Shown here: positions 49,355 through 58,760 of the stretch, piece by piece
How positions within the stretch are numbered: position 1 is the stretch's first letter
How the letters are laid out: every line of letters begins with the position of its first letter
Assembly (NCBI RefSeq): GCF_019645855.1
Contig: NZ_CP080999.1
Span: 2,542,001-2,606,000 of the forward strand
Length of the DNA stretch: 64,000 nt
Direction of reading: 5' to 3'
Origin: Mycobacterium malmoense
Lineage (GTDB): Bacteria; Actinomycetota; Actinomycetes; Mycobacteriales; Mycobacteriaceae
The notes under the pieces: generated by a model
Databases searched by the model: none
What the model was told of the DNA's origin: nothing
The model's input: the letters and a program-made list of their open reading frames with translations, nothing else
Translations under genes and position numbers: made by a program

Positions 49355-51700
49355 ATGCCGGCGTTGACGGGCATCAGGGTCATTGAGCTAGCCGAGTCGG
49401 TCGCGGGAGAGTACTGCGGAAAGCTGTTGGCCGACTTCGGCGCCGAGGTGATCAAGGTCGAGGCGCCGGAACGCGGCAGCCCCACCCGGGCGATGGCACC
49501 CATCGTCGCCAAGGACGCCGGGCCCGAAGGCAGCGCGCTGTTCGCCTATCTCAACACCAACAAACGGTCCGTCGTACTCGACGTCGAGCGCCTCCACAAG
49601 CTCATCGGTACCGCGGACGCCGTCATCGAAGACCGTGCCACGGACCGGTCCAAACGGCACCCCGATGCGGTGTTCTGCTCGATCACCCCCTTCGGGCGGG
49701 GAGCGCCCGCCGAGTTCGACAACGCCAAGAGCATCAACGTGTTCCACGCCAGCGGCTGGGGGTACCACACGCCCAGCCATGCCTACCCCGGCAAACCGCC
49801 GCTGCAGGGACCGGGGCGATTCCTGGCCGACTACGAAGCGGGACTGGACGCGGCGCTGTGTGTCGCGTCATCGCTATTCGGGCGTCTGCATACCGGCCGG
49901 GGCGAGTTCATCGACGTTTCCCAGCATGCCGTACTGGTCTCCCGCGCCGATTGCATCCTGGGCCGATTCATCACCGGCGAGATTGCGGCCGAGGGCCGTC
50001 GCGATGATTACGACCAGGCGGGTCCGGCGGCGTTCTTCGCGTGCGCCGACGGCTTTGTCTATCTGTACATCACCAGCGGCGCCCACTGGCTCGGGGTGAA
50101 GGAACTCATGGGTCATCCGCCATGGCTCGACGCCTTCGACGACGACTGGCTGGAGTTCTCCGTCACCGCCGACAAGGTCGCCGTATTTCGGCGGGGCTTC
50201 GCGGCCTGGGTGCGAGACCTGGCCAAGGAGTCCGCGGCCGATGAGGCCCAGCGCCTGGGCGTGCCGCTGGTCCCGGTCAACGGTGCCGCGGACCTGCACC
50301 GCTCGCCGCAGTACCGCCATCGCGGCTACTTCCAGCGCGTGGGCCACCCCGTATTGGGCGACGCGGCATATCCCACCGTGCCGTACGCGCTCAGCGCAAC
50401 TCCGGCGCAAATCACCTCTGCCGCACCGACCCTGGGCCAGCACACCGCCGAGGTCCTGGACCGGGTCGATACCCCGCGCCCGCCGCCGACGGTCAAGTCG
50501 GCACAGCTGAAGCCGCCCAAAAATCCCCGCGGCGGCCCGCTGGAAGGGGTACGCGTGGTGGAGCTCACCAAGGTGTGGGCCGGTCCGTACGCGGGAAAAC
50601 TGCTGGCGCTCTTAGGCGCCGAAGTGATCAAGGTCGAAACGGCCGCCAGCCCAGAGGAGATGCGCGCTTACGGCGGCACCGACATCGACCACGCGCCCTA
50701 CTTTCTGAGCATCAATCCCGAGATCCTCAGCGTGGACCTCGACATCAAGTCGACTGAGGGTATGGCGCGGCTGCGCGAGCTGATCGCCCGCAGCGACATC
50801 GTCGTCAACAATCTGCGCCCGGGCGCGATGGAGCGTCAGGGCTTGGGGTATGAACAGCTCAGGGCCATCAAGCCGGACATCATCTCCGTGTCGATCAAAA
50901 TGTGGGGCAACGACGGGCCGCTGGGGCACCAAACCGGTTACGCGCCATGCTTTGCCGCGCTGGCCGGGCTCGCTTCGCTGGTCGGCTATCCCGGGGGGCC
51001 TCCGCTCGGGACGAGCATGCGCTACGGCGATTCCACCGTCGGCGCCGCCGCCGCGTACGCCGCCGTGGTGGCACTGCTGCATCGCGAACTCGGCGGCGCG
51101 GGCCAATTCGTCGACGTGTCGGCGGTGGAGACCCTCTCCTCGATGATCGGGGACCGTCTGCTCGAGCAAAGCCTAACCGGACAGCGCCTCGGGCCCGACG
51201 GCAATAACCACCCCGGCATGGGCCCGCACGGCTGCTATCCATGCTCGGACGGTTCCTGGATCGCCGTGGCCGTGGCCGACGACACCGAATGGCGTCGGCT
51301 GTGCGACGTGCTCGATGCCGCCGCACTGGCCGATGACCCCCGCTACGCCACGGCGGACCAGCGACGCGGCCACGCCGAGGCGCTCGACGCCGACCTCGCG
51401 CGGCTGACCCGAAGCCACGATGCCGAGCGGCTCGCGCACCGCCTGCGGGCGGCCGGCGTGCCGGCGAACAAGAGCGCCACCGCGATCGATGTCATTGGCG
51501 ACCAACGATTGTGGGATCGCGAGCTGTACCGCTTCGTCACCGATCACCGCGAAGGCCAGCGTCCGATTGTGGGTCCGTCGTGGCGGATGGCGCGCTCCCC
51601 GGCGCGGATTGCGCGCGGCGCGCCGGACCTGGGCGAGGACACCGAGTACGTTCTGCGCGAGATCCTGGGCGCCGGATCGCCGGCCGAAGGCAGGACATGA
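49355..51700 (+). CDS. Fused double family III (CaiB/BaiF) CoA-transferase
   Basis: 781 residues, twice the usual length. The first unit (~1-370) starts with GIRVIELAESVAGEYCGKLL and ADFGAEVIKVEAP, and the second (~385-775) repeats the pattern with GVRVVELTKVWAGPYAGKLL and ALLGAEVIKVETA. Catalytic Asp candidates are LADYEAGLDAA and MRYGDSTVGAA. The first unit lacks part of the middle of the family. Fusion of two subunits that usually form an interlocked dimer is rare. It transfers CoA between acids in the local pathway. Confidence 0.86.
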   Translation: MPALTGIRVIELAESVAGEYCGKLLADFGAEVIKVEAPERGSPTRAMAPIVAKDAGPEGSALFAYLNTNKRSVVLDVERLHKLIGTADAVIEDRATDRSKRHPDAVFCSITPFGRGAPAEFDNAKSINVFHASGWGYHTPSHAYPGKPPLQGPGRFLADYEAGLDAALCVASSLFGRLHTGRGEFIDVSQHAVLVSRADCILGRFITGEIAAEGRRDDYDQAGPAAFFACADGFVYLYITSGAHWLGVKELMGHPPWLDAFDDDWLEFSVTADKVAVFRRGFAAWVRDLAKESAADEAQRLGVPLVPVNGAADLHRSPQYRHRGYFQRVGHPVLGDAAYPTVPYALSATPAQITSAAPTLGQHTAEVLDRVDTPRPPPTVKSAQLKPPKNPRGGPLEGVRVVELTKVWAGPYAGKLLALLGAEVIKVETAASPEEMRAYGGTDIDHAPYFLSINPEILSVDLDIKSTEGMARLRELIARSDIVVNNLRPGAMERQGLGYEQLRAIKPDIISVSIKMWGNDGPLGHQTGYAPCFAALAGLASLVGYPGGPPLGTSMRYGDSTVGAAAAYAAVVALLHRELGGAGQFVDVSAVETLSSMIGDRLLEQSLTGQRLGPDGNNHPGMGPHGCYPCSDGSWIAVAVADDTEWRRLCDVLDAAALADDPRYATADQRRGHAEALDADLARLTRSHDAERLAHRLRAAGVPANKSATAIDVIGDQRLWDRELYRFVTDHREGQRPIVGPSWRMARSPARIARGAPDLGEDTEYVLREILGAGSPAEGRT

Positions 51701-52461
51701 CGGGGGTACTGGCGGACACCGCGGCCCTGGTGACCGGCGCCAGCAGCGGCATCGGCGCGGCAACGGCGAAAGCTCTGGCCGCGGAGGGCGCCGCGGTGGC
51801 GCTGCTGGCACGCCGGGCCGATCGGCTGGCCGACCTGAAAGCCGACATCGAATCCGCCGGGGGCACAGCGTTGATCGTGCCCGCCGACGTCACCGACGCC
51901 GAGCAGGTATCGGCGGCCGTGCAACGCACCGTCGCGGCATTGGGGCGCCTCGACACCGTGGTGAACAACGCCGGACTGATGCGGTCGGGGCCCGCGGCCG
52001 AGGCGTCACTGCGGGATTGGGACGACATGGTGGCGGTCAACGTGCAAGGGGTCCTCTACGTCGCCCGGGCCGCGCTCCCGCACCTGATCGACGCGGCCGC
52101 CGACTCGCCGCGCGGGGTGGCCGATCTGGTCACCATCAGTTCCACGGCCGGCTGGGTGGCCCGCCCCAACACCGCGGTCTATTCGCTCACCAAATTCGGA
52201 GTGAACGCGTTCAGCGAGAGCGTACGGCAAGAGGTGCTCGGCCAGCGGGTCCGCGTCGGGGTGGTCGGTCCCGGAACGGTCGACACCGAGATCTTCAGCC
52301 ATCTGGCCGCGCCGTCGCGGGAAGCGTTCGAGCGCCAGACCGCCGGCATGGTCAAGCTACGGCCGGAAGACATCGCCGACGCGGTGCTGTTCATGGTGAC
52401 CCGCGACCGCCGGGTGGCCGTCAACCATATGCTGGTGCGCGCGGCCGAACAAACGTGGTGA
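51697..52461 (+). CDS. Short-chain dehydrogenase/reductase
   Basis: 254 residues from ATG 51697 (ATGA overlap with the CoA-transferase stop). TGASSGIG, NNAGLMRSG, TISSTAG and the YSLTK catalytic pair make it a classical SDR. It closes the operon with the crotonase and CoA-transferase, so it probably handles a hydroxyacyl intermediate. Confidence 0.87.
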   Translation: MTGVLADTAALVTGASSGIGAATAKALAAEGAAVALLARRADRLADLKADIESAGGTALIVPADVTDAEQVSAAVQRTVAALGRLDTVVNNAGLMRSGPAAEASLRDWDDMVAVNVQGVLYVARAALPHLIDAAADSPRGVADLVTISSTAGWVARPNTAVYSLTKFGVNAFSESVRQEVLGQRVRVGVVGPGTVDTEIFSHLAAPSREAFERQTAGMVKLRPEDIADAVLFMVTRDRRVAVNHMLVRAAEQTW

Positions 52462-52564
52462 TTTCGATGGTGGGTGTCAATCGAAACGCTGTGGGCCGTC
52501 GTGCACGGAATCCAAAGTAGCCAAGACGATTTCATCGTTCGGATGCCCGGAGCGGACCGGCCGG

Positions 52565-52575
52565 GAATAGAGTGA
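52565..52575. promoter_or_regulatory. Partial copy of the TetR operator motif
   Basis: GAATAGAGTGA, the right part of the site at 48161-48175, 6 bases before the Ddn-like start at 52581. Only the right half is present, so binding is uncertain. Confidence 0.35.
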
Positions 52576-52580
52576 AGCAC

Positions 52581-53057
52581 ATGAATCCACTGCAGCGGGT
52601 GGCGCGGAACCCGACGGCATACCGCTGGCTGATCCTGAAAGGGCGGCCGATCGCCGAGGGACTCGAATCCCTGCTCCGTTTCGCGAGTGGCGGGCGCGTC
52701 GGTGTCCTGGACCTCATCGGCCTGTCCAGCGTGCGGATCACCACCTCGGGCCGCAAGACAGGCCTTGCCCGCACGGCGACGGTGCAATGCGTGCCCGACG
52801 GGGATGGGCTGCTGGTGGTTGGCTCCAATTGGGGCCGGGAGCGCCACCCGTCGTGGTCGGCGAATCTTAAAGCGGCAGAACGGGTTAGCGTTCGCCGGCG
52901 CGGCGATCGCTGCACCGCGAAGGTGCGGTTGCTCACCGGAGAGGAACGTGACAAAGCATGGGCCAGGGCCCTGGCGTATTGGCCGAATTATCAGATCGCC
53001 CAAGACCGCGCCGGGGCGCGCCAATTCCGTTTGTTTCTTCTCACGCCGACCGCGTGA
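52581..53057 (+). CDS. Ddn-like F420-dependent nitroreductase-family protein
   Basis: 158 residues from ATG 52581; GTG 52572 is an alternative. RITTSGRKTGLARTATVQ, LLVVGSNWGRERHPSWSANL and VRRRGDR are characteristic of the deazaflavin-dependent nitroreductase (DUF385) family. Members use coenzyme F420 for reduction of quinones or nitro compounds. It is monocistronic; a partial TetR operator copy lies in its leader. It converges on the lipoprotein gene 56 bp away. Confidence 0.85.
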   Translation: MNPLQRVARNPTAYRWLILKGRPIAEGLESLLRFASGGRVGVLDLIGLSSVRITTSGRKTGLARTATVQCVPDGDGLLVVGSNWGRERHPSWSANLKAAERVSVRRRGDRCTAKVRLLTGEERDKAWARALAYWPNYQIAQDRAGARQFRLFLLTPTA

Positions 53058-53113
53058 TGCCCATCGCGGTCACCACGGCGATAACGCTTGGGCCCGTGCG
53101 CCGCAGGCCTAGC

Positions 53114-53749
53114 TCAGCCGCCGAGCCCTTTCTTGACTGCCGCGTCCTGTTTTTGACCCACGTCGGTGACGAAGTCCGGCGGCGCGAGCGAGTCGGCCGG
53201 GCCGTCGAATTCCAGCGTGACCAACGCCTTGCCCTCGGTGAACAGAAGTATCGTCACGCCCTTCGACCCGTCCGGCGAATTCCCCAGCAGCGTCGTTCCC
53301 CCGGCGCCGACGGTGGACGATTGCGTCGTCGGGTCTTTGACGGCGCCACCCTGTGCGCCCTTCGCCGCGTTCAACGCGTTTGTAGCGGCGCCGGGATCCG
53401 CGAGGACCTGGATGGTGTCCTTGATGACGTGGCCGCCGTCCTGGGTGCTGAACGTCGTCGCGACACCCGGTTGGCCATTCGGGTTGCTTATCGGGGGGCT
53501 GCCAGTGAAGGCTTCCGGTGCCTCGATGTCGGTCGCCTGGATCAACAGCCCGGTGTAGTCGGTCGGCTGTGCCGGCGCCGAAGAAACCGGAGCTGAGCTG
53601 GGGGTGCTCGGCGCCGACGTGGACGATCCTGACTTTGACGTCGACGACTTTGACGTCGACGATGCCGGCTTGTTGCCGCAGCCGGCCACCGGCACCGTCA
53701 GCGCCGTCACCGCCGCCACGCCCGCGACCACCGTCCGAGAAATCCTCAT
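53114..53749 (-). CDS. Conserved lipoprotein
   Basis: 211 residues from ATG 53749 (GGGAG 5 bases upstream). The signal peptide and lipobox are clear (VAAVTALTVPVAGC). A Ser/Thr/Lys-rich low-complexity linker follows (SKSSTSKSGSSTSAPS), encoded by a short imperfect tandem repeat. The mature domain has DYTGLLIQATDIEAPEAF and GVTILLFTEGKALVTLEF and looks like a mycobacterial-only extracytoplasmic domain. Function unknown. Confidence 0.82.
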   Translation of the reverse strand: MRISRTVVAGVAAVTALTVPVAGCGNKPASSTSKSSTSKSGSSTSAPSTPSSAPVSSAPAQPTDYTGLLIQATDIEAPEAFTGSPPISNPNGQPGVATTFSTQDGGHVIKDTIQVLADPGAATNALNAAKGAQGGAVKDPTTQSSTVGAGGTTLLGNSPDGSKGVTILLFTEGKALVTLEFDGPADSLAPPDFVTDVGQKQDAAVKKGLGG

Positions 53750-53859
53750 CGCATCGTGCTCCCTTCCAGGCACCTGCTGGCGACACCGTCCTGAATCGCA
53801 CAGTACATCGCCTCGTGTTGCCGAAGGTCCTGGCGGTTTCCTGACGGTTGAGGTACGGG

Positions 53860-54669
53860 CTATTCCAGTTGGTCGCGCAGGCAGCGCAGGGTGTTGGCCA
53901 GGATGCGCGAGACTTGCATCTGCGACACGCCGATTCGCTCGGCGATCTGGCTTTGCGTCATCGATTCGAAGAATCGCATGTGTAGAACCTGGCGTTCGCG
54001 CTGGGGGAGCGCGGCCACCAGGACGCGCACGGCTTCCCGGTTGGTGATGTGTTCTATTTGCGGATCGATACCACCGACGGCGTCAGCCACCAGCCGCGGC
54101 TTGCCGGAGCTGTCGGCACCGACGGGCGCGTCCAGGGACTCCAGCCGGTAAGCGTCGCCCGCGATGAGGCATTCGACGATTTCCTCGTGGGAAACTTCCA
54201 GCGCCTCGGATAGCTCCCTGGCCGTCGGTGCGCGTCCCAGCCTCTGGGCCAAATCCCCTGTCGCCCTGCTGATCTGTACGTGTAGCTCGCGCAATCGTCG
54301 CGGCACACGCATGCCCCAGCTGTAGTCGCGAAAGTAGCGCCGGACCTCGCCCATCATGGTGGGAACCGCGAATCCAATGAAGCTGGGTCCTTTGGCCGGG
54401 TCGAACCGGTTGATCGCGTTCATCAGCCCCAGGCGCGCGACCTGAGTCAGGTCGTCGAGGCCCTCGCCGCGTCGGGCGAAGTGGCTGGCCACATGGTCGG
54501 CGAGAGGCAGGCATCGGGCCACGATGCGTTCGCGTTGCCGGCTGTATTCGTGGGATTCCGCGGGCATCTGGCGCAGCGCTGCGAACATCTCGACGACGTC
54601 GTCGTAGGAATCGTCCGATTGTCTGCTAGCCCGCCCGGTGGGGCGGGGCGCGGTTGCTACGCCGGTCAT
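53860..54669 (-). CDS. SigF-type (group 3) RNA polymerase sigma factor
   Basis: 269 residues from ATG 54669; upstream codons in frame look non-coding. Region 2 has LPLADHVASHFARRGEGLDDL and FAVPTMMGEVRRYFRDYSW, region 3 LAQRLGRAPTARELSEAL, and region 4 ends RFFESMTQSQIAERIGVSQM. It aligns along its length with M. tuberculosis SigF. The anti-sigma factor gene that normally precedes sigF is absent. A possible -10 (TATACG, minus strand, 54707-54702) precedes it. Two excellent SigF-type promoters lie elsewhere in the window (14826-14911). Confidence 0.9.
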   Translation of the reverse strand: MTGVATAPRPTGRASRQSDDSYDDVVEMFAALRQMPAESHEYSRQRERIVARCLPLADHVASHFARRGEGLDDLTQVARLGLMNAINRFDPAKGPSFIGFAVPTMMGEVRRYFRDYSWGMRVPRRLRELHVQISRATGDLAQRLGRAPTARELSEALEVSHEEIVECLIAGDAYRLESLDAPVGADSSGKPRLVADAVGGIDPQIEHITNREAVRVLVAALPQRERQVLHMRFFESMTQSQIAERIGVSQMQVSRILANTLRCLRDQLE

Positions 54670-55307
54670 AGGCCGGGGCGCGTCTTGCCGATCAGACGCA
54701 TCGTATAAACAAAAGCGGTGTAACCATAAGCGCACGAACAGGTTTGCATTCTTGGCACACTTCCTCTGATGCGCAGGGAGACATCGCAGGCATGTTGCGC
54801 ACGGCGCCTCCGCTGCACCCGTATCCGCAGGACGAGTCGGTTGCCAGCGCACGCAACGGTGGAGGGGCGTGACTAGTGCTTCATCGCCGGAGCCACGCTG
54901 GGCCCAGCAGCCGTGCGGCTGACTGACCGCTTTTAGCTAAACGGCGACATGTCCAGAAACGGACTTCATTGGCAACTATACGCCTCACCGCGCTGACCCG
55001 CCCGGGATTCGGTTCCCCGTGGGCTTCCGAAGTTCGCTGGCTAGCGGTGTGAAGAACCGTCGCTACTGGCCAGGCCGGGCCTACATGGGCCTTCTAGGTA
55101 GCCATGCAACGCAGCGGATCTTCTGCGGCGGGCGCCGTGCACGCGGTGACGGGCGCCGCCGGGCGCGAACGTTTGGGTTGCGGTTCTCATCTTTGTGTTG
55201 GCTGGGGGTACTGTTCGGCTAATGATTGCGATCCCGCCCACTGCGTCCGGTCACCGTCGAGAAGGCCACTGGCACAATGTGTTCCGGGCATTCCGGAGCT
55301 GGTGCCG
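54670..55307. other. Gene-free stretch between sigma factor and SDR genes
   Basis: About 640 bp. Short frames occur on both strands (for example 55019-55222 on the plus strand) but without ribosome-binding sites or family likeness. GGTTC at 55182 and GGGTAC around 55206 recall SigF boxes but are about 19 bases apart, too far. The promoters of both flanking genes should be here. Confidence 0.4.
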
Positions 55308-56195
55308 ATGAACAGCCAGGGCCTGCTGGCCGGGCGCGGTGCGGTGGTGTCCGGCGGCAGCCGCGGTATCGGGCGCGCGGTCGCAGAACTGCTTTGCCAC
55401 CTCGGCGCCGGCGTGGTGGTCAACGGGCGTGACGCCGACGCCGTCGAGGAGACCGTCGCGGCGCTCACCGGGTTGGGAGGGCGGGCCACCGCGGTAATCG
55501 GAGCCGCCGACCAGGAGCCCATCGCCGACGCGCTCGTCGAAGAATGCATGAGCACGTTCGGGCGATTAGACGCCCTGATCAATTGCGCCGGGACCGCCGA
55601 GCCTGCCGGCTCCTCGATCCTGAACATCTCACCGCAGGAATTCGACCGCCTGATCAGCGCGCACCTCGGCACCGCGTTTCACACCTGCCGGGCCGCGGCC
55701 CGCGTCATGGCCTCGCAGGGGCACGGGACGATCGTCAACACCGGCTCGGTGGCCTTTCTCGGCGACTACGGCGGCACCGGCTACCCCGCGGGCAAAGGCG
55801 CCGTCAACGGACTGACGATGGCCATCGCGGCCGAACTGAAAGGCCATGGTGTGCGGGCCAACGTGGTGTGTCCCGGTGCGCGGACCCGGCTATCGACGGG
55901 CGCCGAGTATGAAAAACACATCGAGGACCTTTATCGCCGCGGGTTGCTCGACGAGATGACCATGCGGGCCTCGCTCGATGCCGCTCCGGCCGCGTTCGTG
56001 GCGCCGCTCTATGCCTATCTCGCCAGTGACTTGGCACGCGACGTGACGGGTCAAATCTTTGTTGCCGCGGGTGGATTCGTCGGGAGCCTCGATCGGCCGA
56101 CGCCGCGCGTGTTGGGGTATCGCGATCACCATGACGCCGGGCCGTGGTCGGTCGAGGAGCTGCACAAGATGATCGGCGCCGCGGCCACGCGGTGA
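55308..56195 (+). CDS. Short-chain dehydrogenase/reductase
   Basis: 295 residues from ATG 55308 (GGAG 10 bases upstream; GTG 55302 also possible). SGGSRGIG, INCAGTAEPAG (NCAG in place of NNAG), NTGSVAFLGDYGG and YPAGK give the cofactor and catalytic sites. The C-terminal extension (PRVLGYRDHHDAGPWSVEEL) is like that of peroxisomal/MFE-type SDRs seen in sterol degradation. Possible hydroxyacyl-CoA dehydrogenase. Confidence 0.84.
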   Translation: MNSQGLLAGRGAVVSGGSRGIGRAVAELLCHLGAGVVVNGRDADAVEETVAALTGLGGRATAVIGAADQEPIADALVEECMSTFGRLDALINCAGTAEPAGSSILNISPQEFDRLISAHLGTAFHTCRAAARVMASQGHGTIVNTGSVAFLGDYGGTGYPAGKGAVNGLTMAIAAELKGHGVRANVVCPGARTRLSTGAEYEKHIEDLYRRGLLDEMTMRASLDAAPAAFVAPLYAYLASDLARDVTGQIFVAAGGFVGSLDRPTPRVLGYRDHHDAGPWSVEELHKMIGAAATR

Positions 56196-56299
56196 GCGCA
56201 CTTCAGAGCCGGCTCGGCGACGAGAGGGTCGGCGGGGCCTTCGCGACAACGGTCCGAAGATCGGCCGCCACGACCAGGGGCGAGTCAATTGCGTGGGGA

Positions 56300-56776
56300 T
56301 TACGAGGCGTGACCAAGTCGATCTCCATCGCGTTGCCTTCGCGCGAACGAACGGGCGGCGCGCAGCGCGCCCCGGAACGCGTAGGCGGCGGCCACCACCG
56401 ACAGCAGGATCAGCAAGATGAACATCGGCAGCCAATTGCTCCGGGCATGATTGACGTCCCACCAGATGACCGTGAACAACAGCACGCAGAGCAGCAGCAC
56501 CACGTCCCGCCAGTTGCCCTGGTAAGACATCGCGGCCTTGCGTAACGCGCGGCTCCTGTCGGCGGCTTCGACCAGGTCATCGATGCGGGCATCGATGGTG
56601 CGTTGCAGCGCGGCACGTCGTTCGGCGGACTCCGGCGGCAATCGATCCAGCAGGTCCAAATCTTGTTTGATCAGCCCGCGGTAGTCCGGCCCTCTGAATT
56701 GCCCGGCCGCGATGGCCAGCATCGCGCCGCCGAACACCGGTGCGCTGTTCAGCGCGATTTGTCCCAGACCCGCCAC
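56300..56776 (-). CDS. Small membrane protein with two transmembrane helices
   Basis: 158 residues from GTG 56776 (AGGAG 5 bases upstream). An Ala-rich N-terminus and a charged helical region (LIKQDLDLLDRLPPESAERR) precede two close hydrophobic helices (DVVLLLCVLLFTVIWW and MFILLILLSVVAAAYAF), then a basic tail. It is probably a membrane-anchored structural or regulatory protein. Family not recognised. Confidence 0.68.
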   Translation of the reverse strand: MAGLGQIALNSAPVFGGAMLAIAAGQFRGPDYRGLIKQDLDLLDRLPPESAERRAALQRTIDARIDDLVEAADRSRALRKAAMSYQGNWRDVVLLLCVLLFTVIWWDVNHARSNWLPMFILLILLSVVAAAYAFRGALRAARSFARRQRDGDRLGHAS

Positions 56777-56919
56777 GCTCGCTCCTCTATCGGTCGTCGC
56801 TCGTCGGGGATCGCCGAACACCGCTCCCGAGTATCCACCGTGGTCGACCTGTGTCGCGAAATATAGTGGCGCACAATGTATCTGAGCTTAGATGACTGAG
56901 AGGAATCCGTGCATCCATG

Positions 56920-57591
56920 TCAAGACGCTCTCGACGGGCGCCTGCGCGCTCGCGGCGGCTCGGTGCCTCGCAGGGCTTCCATCGCGCGCACCATCTGTGG
57001 ATAGGCGATCGCGGGCCCGATCCAGCGGGTGAGGTATCGGCGGAGATCGGCGCCGCCGCGAGGCGGGCGGCCCGGATCAGTGAGGAAAGAGTGCAGCAGC
57101 CGGAGGCTGAATTCGTTCAATTCGTCCAGGCCCGCCTCGTCGAAACCGTGGCGCTCCCAATCGACGTCGAAGCGATGCAGCATCGAACGGCCGAACGCCA
57201 ACGCGGTGTCCGATGTGATGGAGATCGTCTGGCCGCCGCGGTGGCGTTGGTTCAGCACGAATTCGACCTGGTTGTCGGAGGCCAGCTGTTCGATGGCGAA
57301 TGCCATTCCCTCGGTCATTGCCACGACCGGGTCGGTGACACCTTTGAGATGGGTTGTCAAACGATCCAGGAAGCCGTCGGCCGACCGCATCGCGGTCGCC
57401 ACCAGCAACGCCTCCGTTCCGGGGAAGTACCGATAGACGGTCTGTCGGGTCACGCCAAGCGCCCGTGCGACGTCGGCGATCCGCATCGCTGAGCCACGTT
57501 CATCAATGATCTTGTTCGCGGCATCCAGGATGCGCTCGATCGCCTCCTCGTCGGAGGCCGGCGTGTTACCCGCCCAACCGTGACTGCGCAT
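56920..57591 (-). CDS. TetR-family regulator
   Basis: 223 residues. The HTH is DEEAIERILDAANKIIDERG then IADVARALGVTRQTVYRYF. The ligand domain includes QVEFVLNQRHRGGQTISIT. The adjacent genes are the small membrane protein (same direction, ~145 bp away) and the methyltransferase. An inverted repeat ATGCGC/GCGCAT at 57648-57669, upstream of the start, could be its site, though less convincing than others here. Confidence 0.85.
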   Translation of the reverse strand: MRSHGWAGNTPASDEEAIERILDAANKIIDERGSAMRIADVARALGVTRQTVYRYFPGTEALLVATAMRSADGFLDRLTTHLKGVTDPVVAMTEGMAFAIEQLASDNQVEFVLNQRHRGGQTISITSDTALAFGRSMLHRFDVDWERHGFDEAGLDELNEFSLRLLHSFLTDPGRPPRGGADLRRYLTRWIGPAIAYPQMVRAMEALRGTEPPRARRRPSRAS

Positions 57592-57693
57592 GCTCAGCGA
57601 ACGGCGAACTCGTATTCGGTCATTTCCACAGCTGGATCATAACGTCTATGCGCGGCCAGCTTGGCGCATGGACAGCGACTCAAGTGAATTCCC

Positions 57694-57903
57694 GTGCACT
57701 ACAGTGCTTTCAGGCCACACCCCCGGGATGTGGTTGACGGTCTCGTCGAGTTTCCCGCGACCTTGTGGAAGCTGACGAACCGCGCCGTCATCAGGGCCCG
57801 GGCGACGGGGCTGCTGTCGGCCGAAGAATCCGCTTCTCTAGACACCGGTCCAGTGTGGGGCGATGGCCGACGGTTGGGTGCCGATGGGCTCCGGCGCGGT
57901 TAG
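57694..57903 (+). CDS. Possible small protein, 69 residues
   Basis: GTG 57694 to TAG 57903 gives a product with DVVDGLVEFPATLWKLTNRA, which has plausible composition, and ends 16 bp before the methyltransferase start. No clear ribosome-binding site. It could be a remnant. The rest of the 328-bp gap shows nothing else. Confidence 0.3.
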   Translation: MHYSAFRPHPRDVVDGLVEFPATLWKLTNRAVIRARATGLLSAEESASLDTGPVWGDGRRLGADGLRRG

Positions 57904-57919
57904 TTCTAGGGTGGCGCCT

Positions 57920-58465
57920 ATGGCCGAGGGTGACCGGCTTCGCTGGGACGAACGGTACGCGAGTCAGGGACCGCCGCCGGTGAATGCGGTTGGGCCGCCT
58001 GGCGTCCTGGCGCGCCACGCGGACATGTTCCCGGCCGCGGGGCGGGCTCTCGATCTCGCGTGCGGACAGGGACGCGCCGCGGTTTGGCTAGCCCGCCGAG
58101 GGCTGGACGTTTTGGGCCTGGACATCTCTCCGGTGGCCATTGGGCAGGCGCGGGACCTGGCCGAGCGCGGCGGGGTCGGCGACCACTGCCAATTTGACGT
58201 GCTCGATCTCGACGACGGGCTGCCGGCCGGGCCGCCCGTCGATGTCATCCTCTGCCACAAGTTCCGCGATCGCCGCCTCTATCGGGCGATCGTCGAGCGC
58301 CTGGCACCGGGCGGGCTGCTCGCCATCGTCGTGTTCAGCGAGGTCGGGGCCGAGCCGGGGCCGTTCCGCGCGGCGCCCGGCGAGCTGGCCGCGGCGTTCG
58401 CCGAACTCGACCAGGTGGCCGCCGGCGAGGGTGACGGGCGCGCCTGGTTACTGGCACGCGGCTGA
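57920..58465 (+). CDS. Class I SAM-dependent methyltransferase
   Basis: 181 residues from ATG 57920. RWDERYASQGPPPVNAVG leads into the SAM motif ALDLACGQGRAAVWLARRG, then VLGLDISPVAIGQAR (motif II) and LAPGGLLAIVVFSEVG (motif IV/post-IV). Resembles the tellurite-resistance TehB / UbiE-like group. Substrate unknown. Confidence 0.85.
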   Translation: MAEGDRLRWDERYASQGPPPVNAVGPPGVLARHADMFPAAGRALDLACGQGRAAVWLARRGLDVLGLDISPVAIGQARDLAERGGVGDHCQFDVLDLDDGLPAGPPVDVILCHKFRDRRLYRAIVERLAPGGLLAIVVFSEVGAEPGPFRAAPGELAAAFAELDQVAAGEGDGRAWLLARG

Positions 58466-58760
58466 CGGTCCTTTCGTTGCGTCGGCCGGTGAGGCCGAGC
58501 GTCTTTGGGCCGTAGGCGCTTTGCCAAAACGCGTCACGTGTGCCGTGGGCCCGCACAGCGCCGCGTCCGAGTCTGCGTCCACGGTCGAGAATTTCCGAAA
58601 ACCTCGCCCTCACCGCGGACTCGGGATCCAAACGCGAGTCCCCAGCGCATGACCTCGATTACGGTTCAGCACAACGGGTTCGAACATCGGGCCGTCGTCG
58701 ACCGGAGCGAGCGGTTCCTCGGCGGCCACGGACGTGCCGGCGTCCGGTAATGTCACGCGT
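58466..58760. other. Gene-free stretch before the second crotonase
   Basis: About 295 bp. A 33-codon frame at 58648-58750 is present but shows no likeness to known proteins. The promoter of the crotonase gene is expected here. No repeat seen. Confidence 0.35.

Noticed and set aside
55182..55211. Possible SigF promoter before the SDR at 55308
   Set aside because: GGTTC and GGGTAC are about 19 bases apart and the -35 box is imperfect, unlike the two good sites at 14826-14911.
55019..55222. 67-codon frame in the gap after the sigma factor gene
   Set aside because: Poor composition (Arg/Gly/Ser), no ribosome-binding site, no coupling to the next gene.
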